The notes beneath the pieces were generated by a model that saw only the letters and a list, made by a program, of their open reading frames with translations, was not told where the DNA came from and made no database searches. A DNA stretch of 64,000 nt from an uncultured Acidimicrobiia bacterium. Lineage in GTDB: Bacteria; Actinomycetota; Acidimicrobiia; Spongiisociales; Spongiisociaceae. Location of the stretch: contig OY282370.1 in assembly GCA_958295745.1 (NCBI GenBank), positions 1,834,548-1,898,547 on the forward strand, in the 5' to 3' direction. Below are positions 27,301 through 38,484 of this stretch, piece by piece. Numbering within the stretch: the first letter of the stretch is position 1; each line of letters opens with the position of its first letter. Both the position numbers and the translations under genes were made by a program.

Positions 27301-27804
27301 AAGGCGGTTCTCTACGACGGCCGCACCGGGCTGCCCTTCGACGCCCCGGTAACCGTCGGATACCACTACATACTCAAGCTGGTCCACCTGGTGGACGACA
27401 AGCTCCACGCCCGCTCCACCGGCCCCTACTCGATGATCACCCAGCAGCCGCTGGGCGGGAAGGCCCAGTTCGGCGGGCAGCGATTCGGGGAGATGGAGGT
27501 TTGGGCATTGGAGGCCTACGGCGCCGCCTACGCCCTCCAGGAGCTGCTGACCATCAAGTCGGACGACGTACTGGGCCGGGTGAAGGTCTACGAATCGATC
27601 GTGAAGGGCGACAACATTCCGGAACCCGGGATACCGGAGTCTTTCAAAGTGCTCATAAAGGAGATGCAGAGCCTGTGTCTGAACGTCGAGCTGCTGTCGG
27701 CGGGAGAGGAGATCCAGTTCAAGGACTTGGACGAGGATATCTACCGCACCTCCGAGTCGCTCGGCATCAATCTGTCGCGCCCCGAGCGCAGGGAAGAGGG
27801 TTGA
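24367..27804 (+). CDS. rpoB: DNA-directed RNA polymerase subunit beta
   Basis: The catalytic beta subunit, 1145 residues, starting at GTG after TTAGGAGG. Diagnostic parts: [10 protein letters not shown] near the N-terminus; the rifampicin-site region around [20 protein letters not shown] and [29 protein letters not shown]; the lysine-rich catalytic surface GRHGNKGVI; and the C-terminal clamp [20 protein letters not shown]. The residues visible in the rifampicin region look like the sensitive type. rpoC begins 5 bases after the stop. Long open frames on the opposite strand are shadows of its codon bias. Confidence 0.98.
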   Translation: MVVARAERERLSFSKIEEVLPLPDLIEVQRWSFDWLIDEGLSRIFKQLSPIEDFSGSLALDLTNHRFGEPLMTVEEAKERDASYAKPLHVTARFLNRGTGEIKEQKVFLGDFPMMTANGTFIINGTERVVVSQLVRSPGVYFDQTIDKISRKDIYGAKVIPGQGAWMLFDIDKRDTVGVKVDRKRRQFVTSFVRALGIAETDEDILDLFDHAEVIENTLEKDPVKTADDAMLDFYRKQRPGEPSAVESARSLILSLFKNKKRYDLTKVGRYKVNQKFANPDDHASDSGLLTEDDLVDTIRYMIHLHEGKESLTTWRHSYLERKREAEGAEVPWEGNTVRVRTDDIDHFGNRRVRTVGELVQNQIRVGLARMERQVRERMTTQDPDAITPQSLINIRPVVGAIKEFFGSSQLSQFMDQPNPLAGLTHRRRLSALGPGGVLRERAGFQVRDVHPSHYGRMCPIETPEGPNIGLIGSLASYAKVNPFGFIATPYRTVKGGKVTSKVQYLTAHEEERYVIAQASAPLAEDGSFVEDRVLVRRAGGAVDSVPPEEVDFMDVSPQQIVSIATSLIPFLEHDDANRALMGSNMQRQAVPLLRAEAPLVGTGVEAKAAQDSGDLVTSAVRGKVVSIKGDEIVLREYGTKKIFRYPLRKFERSNQGTSINQKSIVTVGQWVKKGEVIADGPSTDRGELALGKNLLAAFMPWKGHNFEDAIVLSERLVKEDILTSVHIEQHEVDARDTKLGSEEITRDIPNVAEESLRDLDEEGVIRVGADVGPGDYLVGKVTPKGETEMTPEERLLRAIFGEKAREVRDSSLRVPHGETGKVIDVKVFRRSEGHDDLQPGVNELVRVYVASQRKISEGDKLAGRHGNKGVIAKILPEEDMPFLADGTPVDIVLSPLGVPSRMNLGQVLETHLGWAAAQGWESYESDSSSNDAVKGGMPPWSTVATPVFNGAREDEIDDVIRHSRPNRDNERLIDKDGKAVLYDGRTGLPFDAPVTVGYHYILKLVHLVDDKLHARSTGPYSMITQQPLGGKAQFGGQRFGEMEVWALEAYGAAYALQELLTIKSDDVLGRVKVYESIVKGDNIPEPGIPESFKVLIKEMQSLCLNVELLSAGEEIQFKDLDEDIYRTSESLGINLSRPERREEG

Positions 27805-27808
27805 AATA

Positions 27809-30800
27809 GTGTATTGGGGTACCAAGCCGGAGCCGTTCGGCCAAAGTACGGGTTTTCGGAACCGCACCGCCGCGCCGGCTCGCGACGTATTCGACGAGCT
27901 CAAGATCGGGTTGGCCTCGCCCGACCAGGTGCGTTCCTGGTCGTTCGGTGAGGTCAAGAAGCCGGAGACCATCAACTACCGCACCTTGAAGCCCGAGAAG
28001 GAGGGCCTCTTCGACGAGCGCATATTCGGACCTCAGAAGGACTGGGAATGCGCCTGCGGCAAGTTCAAGCGGATCCGCTACCGGGGGATAGTCTGCGAGA
28101 AGTGCGGGGTGGAGGTGACCCGCAGCAAGGTCCGGCGGGAGCGCATGGGCCACATCGAGCTGGCCGCCCCCGTCACCCACATCTGGTTCTTCAAGGGCGT
28201 TCCGTCCCGCCTCGGTTATCTGCTCGACATGTCCCCCAAGGATATGGAAAAGGTCATCTACTTCGCCTCCTACGTGATCACCGATCTGGACGAGCGGAAG
28301 CGCCACACCGATCGACAGGATCTGGAGAAGAGGAAGAAGGCCGAGCTCGAGATCGTCCGGGAGGAGTTCACCGAATGGAGATCCGCCCGCCTCGAAGCGC
28401 TCGAGCAGCAGATGGAGCAGATGGAGGAGGGCGGAGCCAAGGCCCAGGAGATGACGGCCCGCCGCCGCGATGTGGAACGCGAGATCAAGGACCGCGAGCA
28501 ACGGTACGAGGATGAATGCGAGATGATCGAATCCGCTTTCGAGATTTTCTGCAAGATGAAGCCCAAGCAGCTGGTGGAGTCCGAGCAGCTCTGGCGGGCG
28601 ATCCACGACCGGTACTCCGCCTACTTCTCCGGCGGCATGGGCGCCGAGGCGGTCAAGAGCCTGCTTTCCAGGGTGGATCTCGACGCCGAGATGGAGGTGC
28701 TGCGGGAGAACCTCGTAGCCCGCTCCGCCCAGCGGCGCCATCGAGCCACCCAGAGGATCAAAGTGGTCAAGCCCTTCTGGGAGGGCAGGCACTCGCCGAA
28801 GAGCATGATCGTGGAGGCGGTGCCGGTCATCCCCCCGGAGCTTCGCCCGATGGTCCAGCTGGACGGTGGGCGTTTCGCCGCCTCTGACCTCAACGATCTG
28901 TACCGGCGGGTCATCAACCGCAACAACCGGCTCAAGCGGCTCCTCGACCTGAACGCGCCCGAGATCATCGTCAACAACGAGAAGCGCATGCTCCAAGAGG
29001 CCGTCGACGCTCTGTTCGACAACGGGCGCCGGGGCAAGGCGGTCACCGGCCAGGGCAACCGGCCGCTCAAGTCCCTCTCCGACATGTTGAAGGGCAAGCA
29101 GGGCCGGTTCCGCCAGAACCTGCTCGGCAAACGGGTCGACTATTCGGCGCGGTCGGTCATCGTGGTGGGGCCCCAGCTGGAGCTGCACCAGTGCGGCCTG
29201 CCCAAGGTGATGGCCCTGGAGCTGTTCAAGCCCTTCGTGATGAAGCGGCTGGTCGACAGGGATCTCGCCCCGAACATCAAGTCCGCCAAGCGGATGGTGG
29301 AACGGCGGCGGCCCCAGGTCTGGGACGTGCTGAAGGAGGTGATACAGGAGCATCCGGTGCTGCTGAACCGAGCCCCCACCCTCCACCGGCTCGGCATACA
29401 GGCCTTCGAGCCGGTGCTGATCGAAGGCAAGGCCATACAGATACATCCGCTGGTGTGCGAAGCCTTCAACGCCGACTTCGACGGGGACCAGATGGCCGTG
29501 CATCTTCCTCTGTCCGCCGAGGCGCAGGCCGAGGCCCGGATTTTGATGCTCTCCACCAACAACGTGCTGTCGCCGGCCAGCGGCCGCCCTATCGTCACGC
29601 CGTCCCAGGACATGGTGATCGGCCTCTACTACCTGTCCAAGAAGGAGAGCGATGCCAAAGGGGCGGGCCGCGCCTTCAGCGACATCGACGAGGCGGTCAT
29701 GGCGTACGACCTCGGCGAGCTGTCCCTCCACGCTCCTATCCGGCTGCGTTTGGGTGAGGCGGCGGGCGATCCCGGGGTCCACGCCGAGCTGAAGGACTTC
29801 ATGCCCCACCTGATCGCGGCTGAGCCGGTCGACGGCGGCCGTTCGTTCGAGACCACCCTGGGGCGGGCCCTGCTCAACCGGGCGTTGCCGGCGGACTTCC
29901 CGGTGATAGACGCCGACGTGCTGAAGAGCGACGTGAAGGTGTTGATCGAGGAGATCATCGAGCGGTACGACAAGAACGTGGTGCAGCACACCCTCGACGG
30001 GATCAAGGAGCTCGGGTTCGATTACTCCACTCGGGCGGGTCTGACCATCGGGCTCAACGATGTCGTAACCCCTCGCGACAAGCAGAGGATCATCACCCGT
30101 TTCCAGAAGCGGGCCGACAAGCAGAACGACTACTACCGGAAGGGGATCATCACCTATGACGAGCTCTCGCAGGTGCTGATCCAGATCTGGAACGAGGCCA
30201 TCAACGAGGTGACCGATTCGATGAAGGCCAGCCTGCGAAAGGGGCGTTTCAACCCGATCGACATGATGGTGCATTCGGGCGCCCGCGGGAACATGATGCA
30301 GGTGCGCCAGATCGCCGGGATGCGGGGTCTGGTAGCAAATAACACAGGGGTGATCATCCCGCACCCGATCAAGGCCAACTATCGCGAGGGGCTGACGGTG
30401 CAGGAGTACTTCAACTCCACCTACGGCGCCCGCAAGGGCCTGACGGATACGGCCCTTCGCACCGCAGACTCCGGCTATCTCACCCGGCGGCTGGTGGACG
30501 TGGCGCAGGAGATCATCGTGCACGACGAGGACTCCGAGGACCGGGGTATAAGGATCGAGATCCGGGAGGAGAACGGGCAACCGAAGCGCAACCTGTACAA
30601 CCGGGTCTTCGGGCGGGTGCTGGTCGAGGATGTAACAGCGGAGGGCCGCCCGGTGGCGATCAAGGACGGACGCCGGCTGGTGGCCGGGGAGGTGATCGAC
30701 CGGTACGGGCTGGCGGCGCTGGAGTCCACGCCCGAGGTACAGGTGATCAGGGTGCGCTCGCCGCTCTCCGACGAGATACGGCACGGGATCAGCCGGGCCT

Positions 30801-31876
30801 CCTACGGGCTCAGCATGGCCACCGGCAAGATGGTGGAGCCGGGCGAGGCGGTGGGGATCATGGCCGCCCAGTCCATCGGCGAGCCGGGCACCCAGCTGAC
30901 CATGCGCACCTTCCACACCGCGGGGGCGGTCGAGGCCTTCACCACAGAAACCAGGACGGTCAGAGGCGCCGGGGGCGCCAGGGAACGCAATGTGGTGGCG
31001 ACTATAGACATCACCCACGGACTGCCGCGGGTGGTGGAGCTGTTCGAGGCCCGCACCCCCAAGGGCAAGGCCACCCTGGCGGAGGTGAGCGGCCGGGTCA
31101 GGATCGATGAGGGCACCGACGAGGGCCGGCTGATCGTGATCGAGTCCTCCGACGGCGAACACACCTACGAGGTTTTCCGGCAGGCCCGTCTGGCGGTCCG
31201 CAACGGCCAGGAGATAACGGCCGGCACCCCGCTCACGGAGGGTCCCCTCGACCCCAAGGAGGTCTGCGACATCTCCGGCGTGAAGGCCTGCCAGCGCTAC
31301 CTGGTGGAACAGGTACAGGAGGTCTACCAGTCGCAGGGGGTGGACATCCACGACAAGCACATCGAGCTGATCGTCCGCCAGATGCTGCGCAAGGTGCGCA
31401 TCGTCAACTCCCACGACTCGGATTTCCTTCCCCGCCAGCTGGTGGATCAAGGAGAGTTCCGCGACGTGAATCGACGCCTGGTAGCCGAGGGCAAGCGGCC
31501 CGCCGAAGGGCGGCCGGAGCTGATGGGCATCACCAAGTCGTCGCTGTCCACCGACTCGTGGCTTTCGGCGGCTTCTTTCCAGGAGACCACCAGGGTGCTC
31601 ACCGAGGCGGCCATCAACGGACGCTCCGATTACCTGCGGGGTCTGAAGGAAAACGTGATCATCGGCAAGCTCATCCCGGCCGGGACCGGAGCGCCCCGGT
31701 ATCAGGCCGTTCAGCCCCATCTACCCGACGCCGCCGCGTTGCCGACCGGACTGGACGCCGATTGGCTGGCTTCGCTCCAGATACCGGGTGACGGCGACGG
31801 CGACGGCGACGGCGACCGGGACGGCGAGTACGAGAAGGCGGCCGACCCGGCGGAGTTCATTCCGGTCACCGGCTGA
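27809..31876 (+). CDS. rpoC: DNA-directed RNA polymerase subunit beta'
   Basis: The other half of the polymerase active centre, 1355 residues from a GTG start. Seen: the N-terminal zinc site [19 protein letters not shown], the magnesium-binding NADFDGDQM, the bridge-helix region and trigger loop ([20 protein letters not shown]), and a C-terminal second zinc-type region with [13 protein letters not shown]. The extreme C-terminus is an added acidic tail containing a run of Asp-Gly pairs encoded by a GACGGC-type tandem repeat at about 31789-31817, which could vary in length between strains. It is convergent with manC. Confidence 0.98.
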   Translation: MYWGTKPEPFGQSTGFRNRTAAPARDVFDELKIGLASPDQVRSWSFGEVKKPETINYRTLKPEKEGLFDERIFGPQKDWECACGKFKRIRYRGIVCEKCGVEVTRSKVRRERMGHIELAAPVTHIWFFKGVPSRLGYLLDMSPKDMEKVIYFASYVITDLDERKRHTDRQDLEKRKKAELEIVREEFTEWRSARLEALEQQMEQMEEGGAKAQEMTARRRDVEREIKDREQRYEDECEMIESAFEIFCKMKPKQLVESEQLWRAIHDRYSAYFSGGMGAEAVKSLLSRVDLDAEMEVLRENLVARSAQRRHRATQRIKVVKPFWEGRHSPKSMIVEAVPVIPPELRPMVQLDGGRFAASDLNDLYRRVINRNNRLKRLLDLNAPEIIVNNEKRMLQEAVDALFDNGRRGKAVTGQGNRPLKSLSDMLKGKQGRFRQNLLGKRVDYSARSVIVVGPQLELHQCGLPKVMALELFKPFVMKRLVDRDLAPNIKSAKRMVERRRPQVWDVLKEVIQEHPVLLNRAPTLHRLGIQAFEPVLIEGKAIQIHPLVCEAFNADFDGDQMAVHLPLSAEAQAEARILMLSTNNVLSPASGRPIVTPSQDMVIGLYYLSKKESDAKGAGRAFSDIDEAVMAYDLGELSLHAPIRLRLGEAAGDPGVHAELKDFMPHLIAAEPVDGGRSFETTLGRALLNRALPADFPVIDADVLKSDVKVLIEEIIERYDKNVVQHTLDGIKELGFDYSTRAGLTIGLNDVVTPRDKQRIITRFQKRADKQNDYYRKGIITYDELSQVLIQIWNEAINEVTDSMKASLRKGRFNPIDMMVHSGARGNMMQVRQIAGMRGLVANNTGVIIPHPIKANYREGLTVQEYFNSTYGARKGLTDTALRTADSGYLTRRLVDVAQEIIVHDEDSEDRGIRIEIREENGQPKRNLYNRVFGRVLVEDVTAEGRPVAIKDGRRLVAGEVIDRYGLAALESTPEVQVIRVRSPLSDEIRHGISRASYGLSMATGKMVEPGEAVGIMAAQSIGEPGTQLTMRTFHTAGAVEAFTTETRTVRGAGGARERNVVATIDITHGLPRVVELFEARTPKGKATLAEVSGRVRIDEGTDEGRLIVIESSDGEHTYEVFRQARLAVRNGQEITAGTPLTEGPLDPKEVCDISGVKACQRYLVEQVQEVYQSQGVDIHDKHIELIVRQMLRKVRIVNSHDSDFLPRQLVDQGEFRDVNRRLVAEGKRPAEGRPELMGITKSSLSTDSWLSAASFQETTRVLTEAAINGRSDYLRGLKENVIIGKLIPAGTGAPRYQAVQPHLPDAAALPTGLDADWLASLQIPGDGDGDGDGDRDGEYEKAADPAEFIPVTG

Positions 31877-31902
31877 TCAGCCCCGCGTTATCGGCGCTGA
31901 TC
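31875..31902. terminator. Hairpin between convergent rpoC and manC
   Basis: GATCAGC (31875-31881) and GCTGATC (31896-31902) are perfect complements, with additional C/G pairing inside, spanning the ends of two convergent genes. There is no T-tract, so it would be a weak or Rho-assisted bidirectional terminator. Confidence 0.4.
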
Positions 31903-32982
31903 CGATCCTGTCTCGTCGGGGAGGGCGCGCCCTTGGACAGGGGGCGGCTTCACGGCTTGGGCGTGATCCATGCCTGCTACCAGGAGAGCGTTGCCGGCGT
32001 CGACCACTATCACCCCCTCGAGGCCGATCACGGTTACCGGGCGTTCCCGCGCCCGCACGTAGCTGCCGGTCACGTCCCGAAGGTGGGCGGGCCCCGACAC
32101 GACGTTTCCGGCCTCGTCCCGGGGTCCCAGCTCCCAGAGCGTGTACCAGGATCCCACGTCGCTCCAACCGGCCGCCAGCGGCGCCGTGGCCCCGCGGCGG
32201 GTTCGCTCCATAACGGCCCGGTCTATCGATTCGGACGGGCAACCCGAGAAGGATTCCGATTCCAGCAGGATCCCGCCCCGATCCAACAAGGCCCCGCCGG
32301 GGCGGGCGGCGGCCGCTAGGGCGGCTTCGGTTCGGGCCGGGATCTCGGGGTGGAGCATGCGGAGCTCCTCCAGGTAGGTTCCGGCCCGAAACAGGAACAT
32401 GCCGCTGTTCCACGAATGGCGGCCGGTGTTCAGATAGCGCCGGGCGGCGGCAAGGTCGGGTTTCTCCCGGAAGGACGCTATCCGGTAGACGCCGGCCAGG
32501 CCTTCGATCGGTTCACCGCGCTCGATGTAGCCGTATCCGGTCTCGGGCCGGTCGGGAACCACCCCGAACGTCACCAGCCAATCCGCCCGGGCGGCGTCGG
32601 CGGCCGACCGGATCGCCTCCACGAAGGCCCCGGTGTCTTCGATCAGGTGGTCGGCCGGAAGTATCAGCAAGAGGTCGTCCTCGTCGACGGCCAGCGCCGC
32701 CGCCGCCGCCGCCGGTGCAGTGCTGCGGCCCATCGGCTCCAGCAGGGCCGCGTAGTTGCGCAGTCCGATATCGTCGAGCTGGCGGGCGATGAGCGGATAG
32801 TGGGACTCGCCGCACACGATGAGGGGGGCGCCTGCGTCGGGTATCGCCGCGGTGCGGAGGGCCGTTGTCTGGAGCAGGGACAGGTCACCGGTCAGCCGGG
32901 CCAGGGGTTTGGGTCGTTCAGGACGCGACACCGGCCACAACCGGGTACCCAAACCTCCCGCCAGGATCACCGGTATGAGCAT
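31888..32982 (-). CDS. manC: Mannose-1-phosphate guanylyltransferase
   Basis: Makes GDP-mannose from mannose 1-phosphate and GTP for glycans and mannosylated lipids. The 364-residue, single-domain form lacks the fused isomerase. The nucleotidyltransferase signature GGLGTRLWPVSRPERPKP is at the N-terminus, followed by LILPADHLIED, ETGYGYIERG, FREKPDLAAA, SWNSGMFLF and GWSDVGSW. It is convergent with rpoC and 3 bases after the dNTPase gene, with which it is probably co-transcribed. Confidence 0.93.
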   Translation of the reverse strand: MLIPVILAGGLGTRLWPVSRPERPKPLARLTGDLSLLQTTALRTAAIPDAGAPLIVCGESHYPLIARQLDDIGLRNYAALLEPMGRSTAPAAAAAALAVDEDDLLLILPADHLIEDTGAFVEAIRSAADAARADWLVTFGVVPDRPETGYGYIERGEPIEGLAGVYRIASFREKPDLAAARRYLNTGRHSWNSGMFLFRAGTYLEELRMLHPEIPARTEAALAAAARPGGALLDRGGILLESESFSGCPSESIDRAVMERTRRGATAPLAAGWSDVGSWYTLWELGPRDEAGNVVSGPAHLRDVTGSYVRARERPVTVIGLEGVIVVDAGNALLVAGMDHAQAVKPPPVQGRALPDETGSDQRR

Positions 32983-32985
32983 AGG

Positions 32986-33981
32986 CTACCCGCAGAGCTC
33001 CGCGTGGCGGCGGAGGGCGAACCGGTCGGTCATCCCCGCCACGTAGTCGACCGCCCTCTCCAGCGCCGGTCGGTCGACCGGAAGGGCCTCGGGTATCTCA
33101 GACTGGTTGGCTTGGTAGTAACGCACCAGGTCCTCGACGATCTGCATGGCCCTCCGGCGGTGCTCCTCGCCTTCGGGGCGGAGATAGACCCGCTCGAACA
33201 TGAAGTTTCTGAGCTCCCCGACAGCCTCGGCGACATCGGCTTCCATGGTCACCTCCCCGGCGGACAGCGACCCGTCGACCACCGCGTGCACCATGGCGGT
33301 GACCCAGCGGCTGTGCCGGTCGCCCAGCAGCGCCTGGGCCCGGAACGGCAGCTCCTCATATCGGATGATCCCGGCCCGCATGGCGTCGATCAGGTCGTGG
33401 CTCAGGTAGGCGATCCGGTCGGCGAAGCGGCACAACGCCCCCTCCGGGGTGGCGGGCGGCGGTTCTACCTTCCAGGGGTGGGCCCGGATCCCGTCGAGGG
33501 TTTCCCAGCTGAGGTTGAGGGGTTCCAGTACCGACAAGACCCGCACGGAGTGATGCGAATGGATCCACCCGTCATCCACGATCCCGGCCAGGGCGTCCTC
33601 CCCGGTGTGGCCGAAGGGGGAGTGGCCTATGTCGTGGCCCAGGCAGATCGCCTCCGTGAGGGCTTCGTTGAGGCCGAGGGCCGCCGCCATCGACCGCCCC
33701 ACCTGGGCCACCTGCAGAGTATGGGTGAGCCTGGTTACGAAGTGGTCGTTGTCGGGGGCGATGAACACCTGGGTCTTGTGGGCCAGGCGGCGGATGGCGT
33801 TGGAGTGCACTATTCGGTCGCGGTCTCGCTCGAAGGCGGTGCGGAGCGGGTCGGGCGGTTCCGGCCGCTCCCGGCCCTTCGACTCGGAAGACCTGGTGGC
33901 GGCGACGGCCAGGCCGGAGCTTTCCATCCGCTCGCGTTCGAGCCGGTCGATCCTCCGCAGCTGGTCCATGGGTTCGTACAT
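32986..33981 (-). CDS. dgt: dGTPase-like HD-domain deoxynucleoside triphosphate triphosphohydrolase
   Basis: Removes triphosphate from dNTPs and so adjusts nucleotide pools. The 331 residues carry HD-domain metal ligands: H87 in TRLTHTLQV and H116-D117 in CLGHDIGHSPFGHTGE. Also present are the family N-terminal pattern RDRDRIVHSNAIRRLAHKTQ and the later DRIAYLSHDLIDAM. It belongs to the Dgt-like type 2 group common in actinobacteria. ATG at 33981 is used; ATG at 33969 is possible. The family includes members with antiviral nucleotide-depletion roles, but the context here is housekeeping. Confidence 0.92.
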   Translation of the reverse strand: MYEPMDQLRRIDRLERERMESSGLAVAATRSSESKGRERPEPPDPLRTAFERDRDRIVHSNAIRRLAHKTQVFIAPDNDHFVTRLTHTLQVAQVGRSMAAALGLNEALTEAICLGHDIGHSPFGHTGEDALAGIVDDGWIHSHHSVRVLSVLEPLNLSWETLDGIRAHPWKVEPPPATPEGALCRFADRIAYLSHDLIDAMRAGIIRYEELPFRAQALLGDRHSRWVTAMVHAVVDGSLSAGEVTMEADVAEAVGELRNFMFERVYLRPEGEEHRRRAMQIVEDLVRYYQANQSEIPEALPVDRPALERAVDYVAGMTDRFALRRHAELCG

Positions 33982-34121
33982 CCTCTCGGTGGGCGGCCAC
34001 CCCAGAATCTAACCCTGTTTGTTCATGAAGTTTCGAGGGTGTGCGACAGCGCGAAAAAAACGAGGCGCTCCGCGGGTTGCGGATAGGTTTCCTGTCACGG
34101 CGGACGAGTACGATTCCGGGT

Positions 34122-35939
34122 GTGGAATATCAGGCGCTCTACCGCAAGTACCGTCCGCAACGCTTCGACCAGGTAGTCGGGCAGGATCACGTCACCCATA
34201 CCCTGTCGAAGGAGATCGAGGAGGGGCGGGTGGCCCACGCCTACCTGTTCGCCGGACCGAGGGGCACCGGAAAGACCACCACCGCCCGCCTGCTGGCCAA
34301 GTCGCTCAACTGCCCGGACCGGGAGGCGGCGGGGGGCGAGCCGTGCGGCGCCTGTGATTCCTGCACCGCGGTGGCCGGTTCTTCCTCCATGGACGTGATG
34401 GAGCTCGACGCCGCCTCCCACAACAAGGTGGAGGACATCCGGGACCTCCGCGCCAGCGTGTCCACGGTGGCCTCGGTGGGGGGCGCCAGGCGGGTGTTCA
34501 TCCTCGACGAGGCCCACATGCTGACCAAGGCGGCAAGCAACGCACTGCTCAAGACCCTCGAAGAACCCCCCGATCACGTCCACTTCGTGCTGGCCACCAC
34601 CGAGCCCTACCGGTTGCTGGACACCATCCGCTCGCGCAGCCAGCGTTTCGACTTCCATCTGGTTCCGATCGATCTGATAGCCGGTCTTCTCGAACGGGTG
34701 AGCGCCGCCGAGGGTTATCAGGCCTCCACCGAGGCCCTGTACGGGGTGGCCCGCCGGGCGGCCGGTTCGGTCAGGGACGCCCTCAGCCTGCTCGAGCAGG
34801 TGGCGGCGCTGGACGGATCCGTCACGGAGGAGGGCATACAGAAAGCGCTGGGGGTGGCCGGGCGGGAAGCCATGCTGGCCTTGGTGGAGGCGATGGCCGC
34901 CGAGGACGCGGGGGCGGCTTTGGAGCTGCTGGCCGGTCTGGCGGCCCGGGGCGTGGATCTGCGGCGCTTCGCCGGGGACGCCCTCGGGTTCTTCCGGGGG
35001 GTGTTCCTGACCATTTACACCCCGAACGCGGCGGATCTGGTGGACGAGCCCGCCGAAATAGTCTCCGACTGGCGCGAGGTGTCCGGTCGCCTCTCCCCCC
35101 CGACGGTTATGAAGGCCATCGACCTGCTGGGGGAGGCGCTGGTGAAGCTCCGGGAGGGCCGCGAGGAACGCATGATGCTGGAACTGGCCGTCCTGAAGCT
35201 GGTCCGGCCCGAGCTGGACGACGACCACGGTGCGCTGCTGAGGCGTATCGAGAAGCTGGAGAAAGACCGGGCCGCTGCCCCGGCCGTCGCCCCCGCCCGT
35301 CAGGTTCCTGCCGCAGGGCCGCCGACTGCCGCCCCCGCCGGGCCGGCGCCTCCCCAGGGCGGGCCGCGGCGCCCGGCGGAAACGGCCGCTGCGCCGTCCG
35401 GTGGGGCGGCCGGTCGGGCGGCGGGGGTGGATGGGTCCGGCCCGGCGTCCGATCTAGAACGGATCTGGCCGCAGCTGATGGCCGGCGTCAGGGACGAGAT
35501 GGGGCCCCGGAGGGGAAGCCTGTTCCGAGAGGCGATGCCGGACGGTGTGGAGGGATCCACCCTGGTGTTCGTGGTTCCGGCCGAAAACACGTTCCACCTG
35601 CGGGAGCTGTCGCCCGACGACGATCTCAAGCGCTTCCTCGCCGAGCGGGCGGGCAAGTTGCTGGGGAGGAGCGGCCTGTCGGTGTCCTTTCGGTCGTCGG
35701 ACGGAGGGCCTGCGCCGGCGGCCCCGGACGAATGGCCGGTGGAAGAGCCGCCGGACCCAGAACCGCCCCCGGAATCGTCCCCACCTCCGCCGCGAGACCC
35801 GGAACCGCCCCCGGACCCGGAACCACCTCCGCCGCGGGACCCGGGTGCTGCCCGCCGGACCCGCTCCGCAAGACCCACTATCGACCCCCTCCCCCTGATG
35901 CAGGAGGCGCTGGGCGCCATGGTGATCGAGGAAAGTTGA
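34122..35939 (+). CDS. dnaX: DNA polymerase III subunits gamma/tau
   Basis: The clamp-loader ATPase of the replisome. GTG at 34122 gives the canonical start [20 protein letters not shown]; the frame is open upstream to 34041, but the extra residues are not family-like. The AAA core has Walker A GPRGTGKT, the zinc site CGACDSC, and the DEAH-like ILDEAHMLT with [11 protein letters not shown]. The C-terminal half is a Pro/Ala/Gly linker, a tau-like domain (about 450-540), and then a striking Pro-Glu-Arg-Asp repeat tract ([20 protein letters not shown]). I saw no clear slippage site for a separate gamma form. Confidence 0.94.
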   Translation: MEYQALYRKYRPQRFDQVVGQDHVTHTLSKEIEEGRVAHAYLFAGPRGTGKTTTARLLAKSLNCPDREAAGGEPCGACDSCTAVAGSSSMDVMELDAASHNKVEDIRDLRASVSTVASVGGARRVFILDEAHMLTKAASNALLKTLEEPPDHVHFVLATTEPYRLLDTIRSRSQRFDFHLVPIDLIAGLLERVSAAEGYQASTEALYGVARRAAGSVRDALSLLEQVAALDGSVTEEGIQKALGVAGREAMLALVEAMAAEDAGAALELLAGLAARGVDLRRFAGDALGFFRGVFLTIYTPNAADLVDEPAEIVSDWREVSGRLSPPTVMKAIDLLGEALVKLREGREERMMLELAVLKLVRPELDDDHGALLRRIEKLEKDRAAAPAVAPARQVPAAGPPTAAPAGPAPPQGGPRRPAETAAAPSGGAAGRAAGVDGSGPASDLERIWPQLMAGVRDEMGPRRGSLFREAMPDGVEGSTLVFVVPAENTFHLRELSPDDDLKRFLAERAGKLLGRSGLSVSFRSSDGGPAPAAPDEWPVEEPPDPEPPPESSPPPPRDPEPPPDPEPPPPRDPGAARRTRSARPTIDPLPLMQEALGAMVIEES

Positions 35940-36048
35940 CGCCCCGGCAGCGGGGGGAGGACTGCTCCGCTGTCCTATGCCCGGCGGGAGGGCCGCCAAG
36001 CCCGTAATCATCGGGAGGGTCTATCTGCTGGCTACCCTGATGAGCCGA

Positions 36049-36642
36049 ATGTTCGAGCCGCCCGTCCAGCGACTGATCGATGAGCTGACCCGGCTTCCCG
36101 GAATAGGCCGCAAGTCGGCGCAGCGTCTGGCCTTCCACCTCCTCAACGTGGAGGAGGACGAAGCCCGCAGCCTGGCGCGGGCCATCGTCGACATGCGCGA
36201 GCAGACCTCCTACTGCTCCCGTTGCTACAACGTGACCTCCGGGAGTGAGTGCTCGATCTGTCTGGACCCGCGCCGGGACCCCGATGTGGTGTGCGTGGTG
36301 GAGCGCGCCCAGGACATAGCGGTCGTCGAGCGCACCCGGGAGTTCAGGGGCCGTTACCACGTGCTGGGGGGCGCCCTCTCTCCCATCGACGGGATCGGAC
36401 CCGCCCAGCTGCGCATCGAGGAGCTGCGGCGCCGGACGCTCGACGAGTCCCTGACCGAGCTGATCATCGCCACCAACCCCACCATCGAAGGGGACACCAC
36501 CGCCATGTACCTGGCGCGCCGGTTCAAGCCCCTCGGCGTGACCGTCACCCGGCCGGCCAGCGGCCTCCCGGTGGGCGGTGACATGGACTATGCCGACGAG
36601 ATCACCCTGGGCCGGGCCCTGACCGGCCGCCGGGAGCTGTGA
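36049..36642 (+). CDS. recR: Recombination protein RecR
   Basis: Works with RecO/RecF to load RecA at gaps. The 197 residues from ATG 36049 begin [20 protein letters not shown], the usual RecR N-terminus. They include the helix-hairpin-helix region [15 protein letters not shown], the zinc finger [16 protein letters not shown] and a Toprim domain ([31 protein letters not shown]). ATG at 36040 and an upstream frame to 35977 are alternatives. dnaX-recR adjacency is standard in bacteria. Confidence 0.94.
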   Translation: MFEPPVQRLIDELTRLPGIGRKSAQRLAFHLLNVEEDEARSLARAIVDMREQTSYCSRCYNVTSGSECSICLDPRRDPDVVCVVERAQDIAVVERTREFRGRYHVLGGALSPIDGIGPAQLRIEELRRRTLDESLTELIIATNPTIEGDTTAMYLARRFKPLGVTVTRPASGLPVGGDMDYADEITLGRALTGRREL

Positions 36643-36696
36643 CCTCCTTACCGAGGAGCGCAAGCGGGACGGTGCGGAGGAGTGCGGCTCGTGTCG

Positions 36697-38025
36697 TCAT
36701 GGCGTCACCCATACGGCGTCGAGGACGCGATAGCCGTGGAGGGGAACCACCGGAACCAGGTTGCCGGTGTCATTGATGACGTTCAGCCAATCATTTGGCT
36801 CGAGCGTGAAGGCCAAAACCATTTCACCGTCTGCGACCTTCGTAGCCCAAAACAGCGGCTTGTACGGTTGTAGAGGCTCCGTACCATTGTACTCGGAGTA
36901 AGTGCTTATTTCTCGGGCCGACTGGTCGGCAAGGCTGACTGCATGCAGTGACCACTCCCCCGTGGTCGTACGGAAACCGATCACGAACTCATCAGCCGGT
37001 GTCCTGGTAAATGTACTCTCAGGTACGTATGGAATCATGGTATCGATCCAGGCACCAGGACCGGGTTTGGCTATGTGCTGAGCATAGTTTGTTTCGATAT
37101 CCGTAACCACCAATTCTTTGTCCGCGCCGATCAGAGCTACGTGTTGACCATGAGCGGCTACGATCCGGCCAGGATCTACAACAATATTTCGTAAGGTACC
37201 ATCACGTCCTAAGACGACTACTCTTCCGTCACCGTAATCCTCGTCCTCTTTAAGGAGCAACCCGCTGTCGACTATCCCCACCATGCCGTAGTCCCCTTTG
37301 AGGTCGGCAGTCATCACAGCTTTACCTGTATCGATGCTGACAAGATCTATCCACGTATCGCTAACTTTGGGACGGCCGTCCATGTCTTGATGGTCTCGCT
37401 GCAGTATCCAAACCAAAGAGGCTATCCGGTCTGCTGACACAGCCATAACAGAACCAATCCTTGAATGCTGGAGGGGTATAGGTTGCTTGCCAAAATCTGC
37501 GTTTGGTAAGAAGGATACATAGTCCGTCGAGCCGCCGAGCGTTACGACAATCGCATCTCCCCGTGCCGTGATCGACGCGCCGACCACGCTGCCTCCGGGT
37601 AGGTGATGATCACCATACCGGTAGGTCTTCAGTACTCCCTCGGTAAAGTCAGCCACGGCCAATCCGTAGCCGGCGAAGATAACCTTTACAGGAATCGGCT
37701 CAGCGGACCAGGCCAGAGGAATAACCGAAGGTATCTCTACCCGAGGAGCCGGTTTCTGGAAGACCGGCAGCCGATGCACGGTCAGAAGCGGAAGCTCCCT
37801 GGCGACCGGGGCTGGCACGGCAGCGGCCTCGGCTGTCGTGGTGTCAGTTTTCGGCGCTGTCATCGAAGAGGACGAAAGAGTCGTTGAGGACGCTTCAAGA
37901 AGAGGTGCCGGCAGCGTGTCGCTGGGATCCTGGGCGAACAGTATTCGGCTTGCGAGCATCAAGGCACCAATACCGACAACCACCAGTAGGATAATTCCGA
38001 CACGACATATCAACCGCTTTGTCAT
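36697..38025 (-). CDS. Membrane-anchored extracytoplasmic protein, probable beta-propeller
   Basis: A 442-residue protein that I cannot name. Residues 8-28 form one membrane helix (VGIILLVVVGIGALMLASRIL) with no lipobox cysteine. A low-complexity Ser/Thr/Ala/Pro linker follows over about 35-78, and then a long beta-rich region of repeated strand pairs (for example KVIFAGYGLAVADFTEGVLK and GRIVAAHGQHVALIGADKEL) looks like a propeller. Composition is less GC-rich than its neighbours, and it has no operon partner, so it may be accessory. A sensor or cell-wall-associated role would be guesswork. Confidence 0.75.
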   Translation of the reverse strand: MTKRLICRVGIILLVVVGIGALMLASRILFAQDPSDTLPAPLLEASSTTLSSSSMTAPKTDTTTAEAAAVPAPVARELPLLTVHRLPVFQKPAPRVEIPSVIPLAWSAEPIPVKVIFAGYGLAVADFTEGVLKTYRYGDHHLPGGSVVGASITARGDAIVVTLGGSTDYVSFLPNADFGKQPIPLQHSRIGSVMAVSADRIASLVWILQRDHQDMDGRPKVSDTWIDLVSIDTGKAVMTADLKGDYGMVGIVDSGLLLKEDEDYGDGRVVVLGRDGTLRNIVVDPGRIVAAHGQHVALIGADKELVVTDIETNYAQHIAKPGPGAWIDTMIPYVPESTFTRTPADEFVIGFRTTTGEWSLHAVSLADQSAREISTYSEYNGTEPLQPYKPLFWATKVADGEMVLAFTLEPNDWLNVINDTGNLVPVVPLHGYRVLDAVWVTP

Positions 38026-38484
38026 ACCCTGTTCTCCTCTAGATGGGTAGTTCCAAGGTCAACCCCGAAGACGCGGCGGTCTCGGTCGGTGTGCTCTCCC
38101 CGATGCCCGGTGTGTCGGCCGAGGCGGGGAGCACCCTCGCGTTGAAGGGGCCGCCCGCGCCGGAGGCGACCGTTCCGATACCCAGGTTGCTAATCAGATA
38201 TTGTCGTGTGGGCGGCCGCCTTCCGGGGTTCTTTGCGTCCACCAGTTCGCCTCCCCGCCTCACCTGATCATTCGTTCCTAGATCTCAAAGCATACCCGAT
38301 CCGATGCTAAGTGGTCAAATAATTGAAAATTATCTTCCTAATATAGTCTGTGTATCGATCGTGTTCCGTTCGACCGAGCGAGAGGGGCGGATGGCGGCCC
38401 GGTATGGCCGGTGCACGGGGGTATTCGGGAAATCCGGATACCTTGATATCGTTGGCCGTAATCTCTACGCGCTCGGAAAGGCAT
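38026..38484. other. Gap before metX with a doubtful short frame
   Basis: About 460 bases. 38039-38263 is open on both strands as 74-codon frames. The minus-strand frame has Gly/Thr-rich strand-like sequence (GTVASGAGGPFNARVLPAS) and ends 13 bases before the 38025 start, so it could be a gene remnant. 38290-38350 is AT-rich and probably holds the metX promoter. I saw no SAM riboswitch elements. Confidence 0.35.

Noticed and set aside
24127-31720. Very long minus-strand frames opposite rpoB and rpoC
   Set aside because: They are shadows of G/C-ending codons in the sense genes, with His/Leu/Gly/Val-rich sequence and no family features.
33982-34121. Small SRP RNA upstream of dnaX
   Set aside because: The position is favoured in some genomes, but the conserved tetraloop and flanking internal loop sequences are absent.
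38290-38484. SAM riboswitch upstream of metX
   Set aside because: I looked for the conserved SAM-I, SAM-II and SAM-IV strands and found none; the AT-rich part is better explained as a promoter.
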